Source of the DNA: Chloroflexota bacterium
Lineage (GTDB): Bacteria > Chloroflexota > Anaerolineae > Promineifilales > Promineifilaceae
Assembly: GCA_024638855.1 (NCBI GenBank)
Contig: JAHEJP010000010.1
Coordinates: 1 to 34,871, forward strand
Direction of reading: 5' to 3'
Length of the DNA stretch: 34,871 nucleotides
The position numbers and the translations under genes are program-made. The number at the start of each line of letters is the position of its first letter. Position 1 is the first letter of the stretch. The notes under the pieces are model-generated. The model made no database searches, had not been told where the DNA came from, and saw nothing but the letters and a program-made list of their open reading frames with translations. Of this stretch, positions 17,194 to 26,777 are shown one piece after another.

Positions 17194-18995
17194 TGAGGGA
17201 TAACAACAACATAGAACCTAGACATATACTCGTGGCGGTTGCCTGGCCGTATGCGAGCGCGGATATTCATCAAGGTAATGTGACCGGCTCGTATCTGCCG
17301 GCCGACATTTATGCGCGATATCATCGACTTATGGGCAACCAAGTGCTCATGGTGTCGGGTTCAGACAGTCATGGCACGCCTGTAACAGTCAAAGCAGAAG
17401 CAGAAGGAAAGTCCCCTCAAGAAGTTTTTGACTATTACCATGAACGCTTCCTAGAATTATTTCAAAAGCTTGGCTTGAGTTACGATCTTTTTACCCATAC
17501 CGATACAGAAAACCACCATCGCGTTTCGCAAGATATCTTTTTAACATTGTCACAAAATGGTTACTTGTTTCGTAATGTTAGCGCTCAGATGTATTCGCCA
17601 GGCGCTAACAAGTTTCTACCAGATAGATATGTTGAAGGAACATGCCCGATCTGCGGTTATGGACGGGCGCGGGGCGATCAGTGCGACAATTGCAATACCT
17701 TGTTCGAAAGTGCCAGCGAGCTAATTGAGCCTCGAAGTAAATTGGACGATAGTGATCTCGAATTGCGAGACACCGAACACTTTTATCTCGACCTGGCCAA
17801 GCTATCCGATGATGGCATCGCCGAATGGATTGCCGATGATAAAGAATTCTGGCGACCGCAGGTGATTAATTTCGCCCGGAACCTGGTTTTAAATGAAGGT
17901 CTCCATGGCCGAGCCATCACGCGAGATATGGATTGGGGGATAGAGGTTCCATTAGAAGGGTGGGACGGTAAAGTTCTGTACGTTTGGTTCGAGGCGGTGA
18001 TAGGATACTTATCTGCTTCGATTGAGTGGGCAAAAAATAGAGGCGAACCAGAGGCCTGGAAAAAGTGGTGGTATGAACCTGATTCCCGCAGCTATTATTT
18101 TGTAGGCAAGGATAATATCCCCTTCCATGCTATTATTTGGCCAGCCGAACTATTGGGCGTTCGGCGTCTCTACGAAAGTGGTGAAGACCTATTTCTGAAT
18201 CTACCCTATGATGTGCCAGCCAATGAATTCATGAACATGGAGGGGCGTAAGATTAGCGGCAGCCAGAATTGGGGAGTTTTGATGTTGGATGCGCTAGAGC
18301 GCTATGACCCCGATCCGCTTCGATACTACCTCACGGCTGCGATGCCCGAAACTCGGGATAGCGATTGGACCTGGGAGGGTTTTGTGGAACGTAACAACTC
18401 CGAACTTGTGGCCAATTGGGGGAATCTCGTCAATCGCGTGTTGAATATGACAGAACGCTATTTCGATGGCGTGGTACCCGATCCAGGCGAATTGACACGC
18501 CAAGATAAGGAGCTGCTTGAAGCAGTTGATCAGGGGTTTGAATCAATTGGTTCGCTTTACGATGCCTGTAAATTTCGGGCAGCACTGCAAGAGACCTTGG
18601 CGTTGGCAACCAAAATTAATCAATATTTGGAAGAATCGAGCCCATGGACGACAGTTAAGACTGATATTGGCGCGACGGCTCGATCACTTTATACATCGAT
18701 ACAGGCGATTAGCTCGTTGAAAACCCTATTTGCTCCGATTTTGCCATTTACGGGCCAGGTTTTGCATGAACTGTTAGGTGAGAATGGCTTTTTATTTGGC
18801 GAACAGTTGGTGGAAACCTACCAGGAGGAAACGCTCAGCCACATAGCGCTGACGTATGACGGTTCGCGTGCAATCGGCCAATGGATTCGCAATGAAATTC
18901 CAGCCGGCCGAAAGCTACCTAATCCGGTGCCTTTGTTTAAGAAACTGGATCAATCTGTTGTAGAAATGGAGCTTGATCGATTATCGTCGCCTTAG
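17193..18995 (+). CDS. metG: Methionyl-tRNA synthetase
   Basis: VAWPYASADIHQGNVTGSYLPADIYARYHRLMGNQVLMVSGSDSHGTPV; CPICGYGRARGDQCDNC; NMEGRKISGSQNWGVL. Confidence 0.95.
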   Translation: MRDNNNIEPRHILVAVAWPYASADIHQGNVTGSYLPADIYARYHRLMGNQVLMVSGSDSHGTPVTVKAEAEGKSPQEVFDYYHERFLELFQKLGLSYDLFTHTDTENHHRVSQDIFLTLSQNGYLFRNVSAQMYSPGANKFLPDRYVEGTCPICGYGRARGDQCDNCNTLFESASELIEPRSKLDDSDLELRDTEHFYLDLAKLSDDGIAEWIADDKEFWRPQVINFARNLVLNEGLHGRAITRDMDWGIEVPLEGWDGKVLYVWFEAVIGYLSASIEWAKNRGEPEAWKKWWYEPDSRSYYFVGKDNIPFHAIIWPAELLGVRRLYESGEDLFLNLPYDVPANEFMNMEGRKISGSQNWGVLMLDALERYDPDPLRYYLTAAMPETRDSDWTWEGFVERNNSELVANWGNLVNRVLNMTERYFDGVVPDPGELTRQDKELLEAVDQGFESIGSLYDACKFRAALQETLALATKINQYLEESSPWTTVKTDIGATARSLYTSIQAISSLKTLFAPILPFTGQVLHELLGENGFLFGEQLVETYQEETLSHIALTYDGSRAIGQWIRNEIPAGRKLPNPVPLFKKLDQSVVEMELDRLSSP

Positions 18996-19014
18996 ACAAG
19001 TAAGGATTACTTGT
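18996..19014. other. Short perfect hairpin directly after the metG stop codon
   Basis: ACAAGTAA-GGA-TTACTTGT 8-bp inverted repeat; no T tract. Confidence 0.4.
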
Positions 19015-19365
19015 TACCAACACATTTCACCGGATTTTCCCCCAGAAATACGATTACCTTTTTTCAGTGATCTTTCCCGCTCAGAAGGTCAATACCCCAC
19101 TAAGAAGTTGGGAAGTCGAATAAGAATTGGATTAGACAGATGAGAGATCTACTCTACCTAGATACCTTGCGGCAATTTTTAGACAATCTCGTACCATACC
19201 ATCCACATGAAATATAGCGGATGGCATTGAATTGGTTTAGGACCTTGCTACCCATTGGTGAAGGCTTGTTGGTGGCTTCTAAGCGCCAGGCTATCACGGA
19301 CCACTTTCATTTAACTAAGATATTAAGCAACTGGCAAGGCAAAATTTCTAGGCTATCATGAAGAT

Positions 19366-20727
19366 ATGCGACGATTTTTACCCATAACGTTGCTGTTGCT
19401 AGCCTTCTTATTTATTGCTAGCCTCTATGCAATTTTTACGCCTGATTGGCAAGCGCCTGACGAACCTGCCCATTACAACTACATTGGCCAGCTTGCCGAA
19501 GGTTCTTTCCCCGTTATCGAAGCCGGAGATTACAACCAGGCATACCAAAGCCTCGTCATTTCTTCGAGATTCGATCCCCAATACTCAGTGGAGCCATTTG
19601 AATATGAAGATTATCAGCCTCCACTCTACTATCTGGTGCAGACTCCTGTGTATTTACTCAGCGGAGGCTTGCTGAGGGCGCTGCGACTCACATCAGTCCT
19701 CATTGGCGCTGGTGTCGTTCTATTGGCCTATTTGATTGGGCGACAAATGTTTCCAGATCGAGAGTGGTTGGCCCTGGCTGGCGCTGCTTTTGTTGCCTTT
19801 TTACCACAACATGTAGCCATGTTGGCAGCAATCAATAATGATAGTTTGGCCGAGTTAATCATCGCCTCTATTCTATTACTCTTGATCGTGATGCTTACTA
19901 GAACTGGTGATGAAACACCGCCAGACGTGTCACAGAGCCGACTCGTTTCTGAAAATGAGCCCACAGACATTGTGCTTTTTCTATTAGGCATTCTGTTAGG
20001 TTTGGGCTTTTTGACGAAAGTAACGGTATATATCCTGGTTCCGGTCATCGCCCTGTTATTCTTATGGTATTACTGGGGAGCTTGGCGAAAATTGGTTCGA
20101 GCGTCTTTGATCATCTTCGGTACAGCCGGCATCATAGGGCTTGTTTGGTGGTTACGAAATCTCATTATTTACGACGGATTCGATTTCCTAGGAACTGCTG
20201 CCCACAATGCCATCGTTGTCGGACAACCGAGAACCAGCGAGTGGATTAGAGATTTGGGTTTTGTGCAGACTCTGCGCACCTTTTTTCAGACGACATTCCA
20301 GAGCTTTTGGGGACAGTTTGGTTGGATGGGTGTGGTTATGCCTCAATGGATCTACCGGCTGCTCCTGTTATTTTCTATCTTAACGGGATTAGGTTTGGTA
20401 GGTTGGGCGGTATTTAAATCTGATTACCAGGCCTCTCGGAAGGCCATTGGAACGATAATTATACTTTTAGGCACATTTATGATGAGCCTGCTCGTATATT
20501 TGGCTTATAATGTGACCTTTGTTCAACATCAGGGGCGTTACTTGTTTTCTGCGCTTATACCCATCAGTATTAGCGTTGCAATCGCATGGAGCTTGTTAAT
20601 ATCACCTGTTACTAATCGATGGCCTTCGGCCGCCTACTTATTGCCGCTATTATTGGTCATCTTGCTGATATTACTTGACATAATTGCTCTATTCCGTTTC
20701 ATAGTGCCTTCATTAGCATTGAATTGA
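19366..20727 (+). CDS. DUF2142/GT39-like polytopic membrane protein
   Basis: N-terminal TPDWQAPDEPAHYNYIGQLAEG motif followed by many TM segments. Confidence 0.8.
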   Translation: MRRFLPITLLLLAFLFIASLYAIFTPDWQAPDEPAHYNYIGQLAEGSFPVIEAGDYNQAYQSLVISSRFDPQYSVEPFEYEDYQPPLYYLVQTPVYLLSGGLLRALRLTSVLIGAGVVLLAYLIGRQMFPDREWLALAGAAFVAFLPQHVAMLAAINNDSLAELIIASILLLLIVMLTRTGDETPPDVSQSRLVSENEPTDIVLFLLGILLGLGFLTKVTVYILVPVIALLFLWYYWGAWRKLVRASLIIFGTAGIIGLVWWLRNLIIYDGFDFLGTAAHNAIVVGQPRTSEWIRDLGFVQTLRTFFQTTFQSFWGQFGWMGVVMPQWIYRLLLLFSILTGLGLVGWAVFKSDYQASRKAIGTIIILLGTFMMSLLVYLAYNVTFVQHQGRYLFSALIPISISVAIAWSLLISPVTNRWPSAAYLLPLLLVILLILLDIIALFRFIVPSLALN

Positions 20728-20777
20728 GGAACCGCTTGATTTGGCACTGGTTGTTATGGTGTTGACGGTAGAAGGAT

Positions 20778-21008
20778 ATGGTTGGCGTAGCCTGTTTTTT
20801 TGATGAGGATGGCAAAATAACGGTTCGACGTATCAGAATGGATAATCATTGGATCGATGTTAGCCAGGGGCGACAATGGGTAGACGATAAAGGATTACAT
20901 GTCTTGATCATGCTTGCCGATGATCAAGTCCGTGAACTTATACTGAAAAGAAGTTCAATGAAATGGATACTTAAATCTGTACGGGGTACAGATCAAGTCT
21001 GGGTCTAA
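20778..21008 (+). CDS. Small hypothetical protein (76 aa)
   Basis: Intact ORF with balanced composition, in otherwise unoccupied DNA and convergent with the downstream GT2 genes. Confidence 0.5.
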   Translation: MVGVACFFDEDGKITVRRIRMDNHWIDVSQGRQWVDDKGLHVLIMLADDQVRELILKRSSMKWILKSVRGTDQVWV

Positions 21009-21085
21009 AAGGGAGGGATGCGATATCTTATCCTTGCCAAGGGGGTGTGGAAATTGTCAGGAATCATACAATTATTTACGATAAA

Positions 21086-21886
21086 TCAACCTCCAGCCTC
21101 ATGCCAAAGCGTTGCTAATTTGCGATATTTTGTCCATTCATAGTAAGCCATATAAGCGCTAAGCCTCAGGCCATGTAAACCATCTTGATAACCATGTAGG
21201 GTCACGTAGCGCCACCAGAAGTGGCGTAAGGACTGACTAAGCGGTGTGAACGCTTTTGGTCTGATTCCTTGTTGTTTAAGAATCGTTGCATCGAAATCAT
21301 TGTATGCAGCTTGCTTCGTGTGAAAGTGCGTTGGGTCAATATAATTATGGTGAATCAGAGAATTAATCAGATAATCTTCTTGGCCATCAACTACGGCAAT
21401 TTCATGCACCGGCCTTTCGTAGTGCACAAAGTTATGGCGAATAAGACGTAGCTGGTAATCTGGGTACCAGCCAGCCCCCCTCGTCAGGCGGCCAAATATA
21501 TAGTTGTCGCGAGGAACATGCCAGGCGACTTCCGGCCGGTGCTGAATAACATCACGAATCTCTGCGCCTAACTCTCTGGTTCCCCGTTCATCTGCATCGA
21601 CGAAAAATACCCAATCTGTCTTCACAAATTTCAAGGCGTCGTTACGTTGTTGGGCAAAATTCTGAAATGCTTCTTGGCCAATCTCTGCGCCAGATTTACT
21701 GGCCAATGTGACAGTATCATCATCACTGTAGCGGTCGAAGACGACGACTCGATCTGCCCAAGAGACACTATTAATGCAATCTTCAATGTGATTGGCTTCG
21801 TTGTAAGTCAGGATGATGACGGTTAATTCGGGTTGGGGGGGCGCCTGATCCACGATGCTTTGTCTGGTTGATTGGGTTTCGCTCAT
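21086..21886 (-). CDS. Family 2 glycosyltransferase (WaaE-like)
   Basis: LTVIILTYNEANHIEDCINSVSWADRVVVFDRYSDDDTV...VDADERGTREL...WHVPRDNYIFGRLTRGAGWYPDYQLRL. Confidence 0.88.
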   Translation of the reverse strand: MSETQSTRQSIVDQAPPQPELTVIILTYNEANHIEDCINSVSWADRVVVFDRYSDDDTVTLASKSGAEIGQEAFQNFAQQRNDALKFVKTDWVFFVDADERGTRELGAEIRDVIQHRPEVAWHVPRDNYIFGRLTRGAGWYPDYQLRLIRHNFVHYERPVHEIAVVDGQEDYLINSLIHHNYIDPTHFHTKQAAYNDFDATILKQQGIRPKAFTPLSQSLRHFWWRYVTLHGYQDGLHGLRLSAYMAYYEWTKYRKLATLWHEAGG

Positions 21887-21911
21887 GAAAGTCCAGACAT
21901 CTTATCTGGTT

Positions 21912-22832
21912 TCAAATTTGACGCCAGATTTGAGCGGCTTCCTGATAAGCTTGTTTGATGTCCGTGCTCCCCGTATTTTTTGCCTTACGGTTCATGCCGG
22001 CATTCACAAGTCGACGGGCGAGGGCAAACTTCAAACGCCCGTGATGACGTTTGTACAGACGAGCACGGCTCTCCCATAGATTGATTATGGATTGAGCAGG
22101 CACCTGCTTGGTGCTTTCTCCTCCATAATGAACGATTTCTGCTTGAGGTACTGTGTAAATGGACCAGCCGGCGCGGCGAATACGCCAACACCAATCGATT
22201 TCTTCGCAATACATATGGAATGATTCATCAAAGCCTTGAGTCGCCTCGGCAACGTTCCGCCGCACCAGCATAGCAGCGCCCAATGTATGTTCCACCTGGA
22301 AGGGATCTCTATTAGCCCGATAATTACGGCGAGGATAACGGCCGTTAAAACGACTTTCGTACAATCGAGATGGTGCAGGCCACAGATCGAAGGTAAGCTG
22401 GGCTAGTCCTGGAAAATGAAAGGCGCTTGATTGAAAACGGCCGTCGCCATAAACGAGCCGAGCTCCTGCCAGGCCTGCTTCCGGCATCTTGTCAAGACAT
22501 TCCACCATATGACCGATGGCATACGGCCGGACGATCGTATCAGGATTCAATAGAAGAAAATACCGTGGGCCATCGCCATTGGCCGATGCCGCAGCCCACA
22601 TGCCTTGATTATTAGCCGCGCCATACCCAGAGTTGTGCTGGTTGATGATCAGGCGAGCTGTTGGGAATAGATCTTCGAGCAAGTGTTGGGTTCCATCGGT
22701 AGAATGATTATCGACGACCCATATCTCCCCTCGTAATCCACAGCGATCCAAATCGTTATAAATCGAACGCATGCAATCAGCCAGGTAATCTCGAACATTC
22801 CAGCTGACAATGATAACGGCTACATCAAGCAT
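21912..22832 (-). CDS. Family 2 glycosyltransferase (rhamnosyltransferase-like)
   Basis: VAVIIVSWNVRDYLADCMRSIY...EIWVVDNHSTDGT...NSGYGAANNQG...LLLNPDTIV. Confidence 0.88.
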   Translation of the reverse strand: MLDVAVIIVSWNVRDYLADCMRSIYNDLDRCGLRGEIWVVDNHSTDGTQHLLEDLFPTARLIINQHNSGYGAANNQGMWAAASANGDGPRYFLLLNPDTIVRPYAIGHMVECLDKMPEAGLAGARLVYGDGRFQSSAFHFPGLAQLTFDLWPAPSRLYESRFNGRYPRRNYRANRDPFQVEHTLGAAMLVRRNVAEATQGFDESFHMYCEEIDWCWRIRRAGWSIYTVPQAEIVHYGGESTKQVPAQSIINLWESRARLYKRHHGRLKFALARRLVNAGMNRKAKNTGSTDIKQAYQEAAQIWRQI

Positions 22833-23060
22833 ATTCTAATCATGTCCATCAAGTTCCTGGCTACCCGTCAAAAGGTTGTGGCCCGTCTTGTTGATATCTC
22901 GAAGGGCTTACAATCCCAGGTCAATAGTTATACATAGAAATGATATATTCCCTTGCCTATGTACCCAAGCTATTCTTATGTGGCGTTAAGTTGAATAGTA
23001 TTGGTTAAGATGGAGTTGCTATGCAGACATGTGATGGGGTGGGTTTAATCAGCTGACGAA

Positions 23061-24824
23061 TTAAATGATCCGGCTTCGAATCTTGGCGCTGGCATAATCT
23101 AGCACGGCGACAACCACGGCAATTGCCAGCATCATGACACTGGCCGCCTGATAACGGTTTTGTTGGATATTCTGGCTAAGGACAAAGCCAATACCGCCGC
23201 CGCCGATAAAACCGATGATGGTCGACATGCGGACGTTAATATCCCATCGATAGAGGGCGAAAGCCGTAAATGGGGGGATCACCTGCGGTATAACGGCGTA
23301 AACCACCATCTGCAACCGGCTGGCGCCGGTTGCCGTAATCGCTTCTATCGGCCCTTCGTCGATACCTTCAACCTGCTCAGAAAAAAGTTTACCTAATGCG
23401 GCGATTGAGTGAAGGGTTAGGGCTAAGATTCCGGCAAATGGGCCGAGGCCAACCCAAACGACGAAGACGATGCCCATGATCAACGGTTCGATCGCTCGCA
23501 ATGCGTTTAGAATGAGCCGAAGAATGGAATAGACGGCGAAGCCAATGGCATACGGATGCTTGGGCGCCGGGAAGAAAGAGAAGATTGCAGACGGTAGGCT
23601 AGCGACGAGAGCTACTAACAAAATAAAGAGAAGTTCATTATCAGGATCATAGATGGGCTCGAGTAACGAACATAGAAAGTAGATGGCTACGCCAGCGAGT
23701 ATGGCGACGACTAAGAACTTTAGGATGGTCACGATTACCCGGAGAACTAGACCGATCGAGCCTGGAACCGAGGTTAGATTATGGGGAAGTACGGCGAGAC
23801 CAACGATACCGGCAATAAAACCGCCGACGATCGCCGAAATCAAAATCCAACTCGCCGATAGGTCATATTCATAAAGCCAGGCAAAGAATCCGGCTACAGC
23901 GGCAACCAATACAGCCATTCCCAACAAAGTCAACACTGCCGTAAGGATCCTGGCCGGTAACTCGCCCCAGCTAATGACGGCTTCTTGAGCATAGCGACTG
24001 GTGTATCCGGCGGTGATAAAGCCGACCAGCAAAGCGACAACTGCGGGTAGGAGCAAATTCAGTACATCGGCGAGAACAAATATGAAGTTTCCTAGAAATC
24101 CAAAAGGTCCCAGGTTATTTTCGAGCCAGGCGCCAGCAATTAGGCCAAGTTTGGCAAGCAAGGCCAATCCAAAAATGAGAAGCAGGAGTGCAATAAGGAT
24201 TCGAATCCCTGTTAGGATCTTCATTCCTGTGGAACGCTCATCCTCGGTGAGGAGAGGCGGCCCCAGGCGAGTCACGACCCAAATTAAGGCGGCCGAAACA
24301 ACCAATGCCAGCAAACCAAGCCAAGGTTGTCGGGCTACAAAATCGGTCAGGTCAACTAATTGGTTGGCAATCAACGAGCCAACAAAACCGCCAATGACGA
24401 CACCCACGATAGCGGCCGAGATCGAAGCCAGGGGCCAGGTGATATTTTCCATGAGATTGCGGGCTGCCAGAAACGAGACCGGTACAGCAAGCAAGGTACC
24501 AATGGCCGAGGCCAGCAAGGCCATGTAAATGGTCTCCATTATGCGATTGGCTGTTGTTACCGCCGCGTCACTGAAGGTGTAATATGGCCAACCCCCTTCG
24601 AGATTAAGTTCACCAAAATCAGGATCGGCCAATAAGCGCAAGACGCGCATCAATCCTTCTTGTCTCTCCTGGTTCAGAGGCTTTTGGAGATTAATGTCTG
24701 TCTTATCCACTGCATAGGCATAGACCAAAAAGATGACAATAATAGCCAGAATAATAAGTATCGTGCGCACAAGACGCTTGCCGGCGCGTCCGGCGCTATC
24801 TTCACCAATTGTTGCTTGACTCAT
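23061..24824 (-). CDS. phnE: PhnE-type phosphonate ABC transporter permease with large internal polytopic insertion
   Basis: TANRIMETIYMALLASAIGTLLAVPVSFLAARNLM and YSILRLILNALRAIEPLIMGIVFVVWVGLGPFAGILALTLHSIAALGKLFSEQVEGIDEGPIEAITATGASRLQMVVYAVIPQVIP. Confidence 0.88.
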   Translation of the reverse strand: MSQATIGEDSAGRAGKRLVRTILIILAIIVIFLVYAYAVDKTDINLQKPLNQERQEGLMRVLRLLADPDFGELNLEGGWPYYTFSDAAVTTANRIMETIYMALLASAIGTLLAVPVSFLAARNLMENITWPLASISAAIVGVVIGGFVGSLIANQLVDLTDFVARQPWLGLLALVVSAALIWVVTRLGPPLLTEDERSTGMKILTGIRILIALLLLIFGLALLAKLGLIAGAWLENNLGPFGFLGNFIFVLADVLNLLLPAVVALLVGFITAGYTSRYAQEAVISWGELPARILTAVLTLLGMAVLVAAVAGFFAWLYEYDLSASWILISAIVGGFIAGIVGLAVLPHNLTSVPGSIGLVLRVIVTILKFLVVAILAGVAIYFLCSLLEPIYDPDNELLFILLVALVASLPSAIFSFFPAPKHPYAIGFAVYSILRLILNALRAIEPLIMGIVFVVWVGLGPFAGILALTLHSIAALGKLFSEQVEGIDEGPIEAITATGASRLQMVVYAVIPQVIPPFTAFALYRWDINVRMSTIIGFIGGGGIGFVLSQNIQQNRYQAASVMMLAIAVVVAVLDYASAKIRSRII

Positions 24825-24851
24825 CTTTGTTGATCCACTGGTGATTCAGGT

Positions 24852-26729
24852 CTAGATGATCCTCTTACGTATATAAGAACTTACAGCATCCAATAAAGTT
24901 ACCACGATCGCGATGGCGATTACCATCACCGCCGCTTGACGATACTGGGTTAAATTGGTACTGCGGAAAAGAATTAGGCCGATACCGCCGCCGCCGACAA
25001 AACCAATGATAGTTGAAAGACGAACATTGATGTCCCAGCGGTAGAAAATGAAAGCCAGATACTGGGGTACAATCTGGGGGACGACAGCATAGTTAATTAT
25101 TTGTAATTTGCTTGCTCCTGTTGCCGTCACCGCTTCTACCGGACCCTCTTCTATGTTTTCCACTTGCTCAGAAAACAGCTTTCCTAAATCGGCAATTGAA
25201 GAAATCATCAAGGCTATGACTCCGGCGAATGGGCCGATGCCGACCCACACGACGAGAACAAAACCTATAAGGACTGGCTCGATTGCCCGCATCCCATTCA
25301 GGGTGGTACGAGTGATTGAATAAGTTACCATGCCAACCGGGAACAATTTTTTCGGTTTGGTGCGTAAAGACAAAAGGCCGGCGATGACGCCAATAATTAG
25401 TGAAGGAAAGATTAATGCGACCAATAACTCGACGCCCAATATGTTGACTGTCTGTGGCGAGATTTGGTGACAGAGACCAAACAAACAGATCCAATTCACA
25501 AAATAGCCGATGCTGTAAATAAGGATGGTCGTACCAATTGTTGTTAGTATGGCGGTTAGTACACGAGCCGGACCATCAGCCAGCCTGAGTACAGCCTCTT
25601 GGCCATAGCGACTGGCATAGGAAGCTACCATCAAGGCAAATATGAAGGCAACGAGCGCGGGCAAAAATACGCGCAATAAACCGAACATCACATTGATGAA
25701 GTTGCCGACGAAGCTGAAGAATCCAAGGTTCTCAGCCAGCCACGAACCTGCTACTATGCCTAACTGAGCCAACACCGCCAGGGCAAAAATGGCCAATACA
25801 ACAACTATGGTTATCTTAAGCCAGTAAATGATTCGTAAGTCTAGAGATGGTTCTTCTTCACCAAACAGCTGTGGACCGAGGCGCAGCACTAGCCAGATCA
25901 GACCACAAGACATTAAGAGGGCGAGCAAACCAATCAATGGTTGATCATCGGCGAATTCTGATAATCCGACCAGCAAATCGGCTAAAGGAAGCGAGATCAT
26001 GAAACCAAAGGCAAACGCGATAATGCCCGACATGAGAGCTGCCAGAGGTGAACCGACATTGGCCATCATATTTCGAGCGCCCAGGAAAGATATGGGCACT
26101 GCCAATAAGGTGCCTAGAGTGGAGGCCATTAAGGCCATCAAGATGGTCTCCAAGATTTTATCGACGGTCTCTTTTGTGGTATCACTCGGACCGATAAATT
26201 GCCGGTCGATTACCTCGACGACTTCCAAACGCTGGGGCTGTTCATCCTCGCGAATATCTGGCATGGTGAAGGTAACTTTAAAACCGCCTTCATCGTCCGT
26301 CCGGAAATCAGCAACTGTGCGCCTGGTTTGGGAGCTCACCGGGTACCACAACACGGCGCCATCGACGTTGTTGGCAAATCCCTCCCCGGTGAGTGTCAGT
26401 AGATCCTGTGTGGTGGAAGCACAGTTTGGCGAAAGCGTTGCCACACGACCTTCGATTGAAACCTGGGATCCCTTGATCTCTTCCGGGCAAGGCATACGGA
26501 TGGACATGACGGTACTGCGGGTTTCATTTTCGTAACTGAGGAAATCGGGGCGAGCAAGGTCCCTGATAAGGCCTACCAGGTTTTCTTGTCTCCTGGGTTT
26601 CAGAGGCTCCTGCAGATTGACCTTGGTCACTTCTACGGCCTTGGCAAAAATGACGATCACGACAAGGATGAGTAGAACTACACCTATTTTTCGCAAAGTC
26701 TTTCGACGGCCACTATCGCTATCGTTCAT
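24852..26729 (-). CDS. phnE: PhnE-type permease with internal polytopic insertion and N-proximal beta-rich domain
   Basis: ETILMALMASTLGTLLAVPISFLGARNMM and SITRTTLNGMRAIEPVLIGFVLVVWVGIGPFAGVIALMISSIADLGKLFSEQVENIEEGPVEAVTATGASKLQIINYAVVPQIVP. Confidence 0.88.
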   Translation of the reverse strand: MNDSDSGRRKTLRKIGVVLLILVVIVIFAKAVEVTKVNLQEPLKPRRQENLVGLIRDLARPDFLSYENETRSTVMSIRMPCPEEIKGSQVSIEGRVATLSPNCASTTQDLLTLTGEGFANNVDGAVLWYPVSSQTRRTVADFRTDDEGGFKVTFTMPDIREDEQPQRLEVVEVIDRQFIGPSDTTKETVDKILETILMALMASTLGTLLAVPISFLGARNMMANVGSPLAALMSGIIAFAFGFMISLPLADLLVGLSEFADDQPLIGLLALLMSCGLIWLVLRLGPQLFGEEEPSLDLRIIYWLKITIVVVLAIFALAVLAQLGIVAGSWLAENLGFFSFVGNFINVMFGLLRVFLPALVAFIFALMVASYASRYGQEAVLRLADGPARVLTAILTTIGTTILIYSIGYFVNWICLFGLCHQISPQTVNILGVELLVALIFPSLIIGVIAGLLSLRTKPKKLFPVGMVTYSITRTTLNGMRAIEPVLIGFVLVVWVGIGPFAGVIALMISSIADLGKLFSEQVENIEEGPVEAVTATGASKLQIINYAVVPQIVPQYLAFIFYRWDINVRLSTIIGFVGGGGIGLILFRSTNLTQYRQAAVMVIAIAIVVTLLDAVSSYIRKRII

Positions 26730-26777
26730 GCTTCGATGTTCCGGCCAACTGAAGTCGCTATACCAATGCCTTAGATC

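Noticed and set aside
18996-19365. Possible tRNA or ncRNA in the intergenic region after metG
   Set aside because: No cloverleaf or T-loop consensus seen by eye; only a short hairpin right after the stop codon.
24001-24528. + strand ORF of 175 aa
   Set aside because: Antisense to phnE 23061..24824; composition typical of a shadow ORF.
25999-26535. + strand ORF of 178 aa
   Set aside because: Antisense to the well-supported phnE gene 24852..26729; no recognisable domain.
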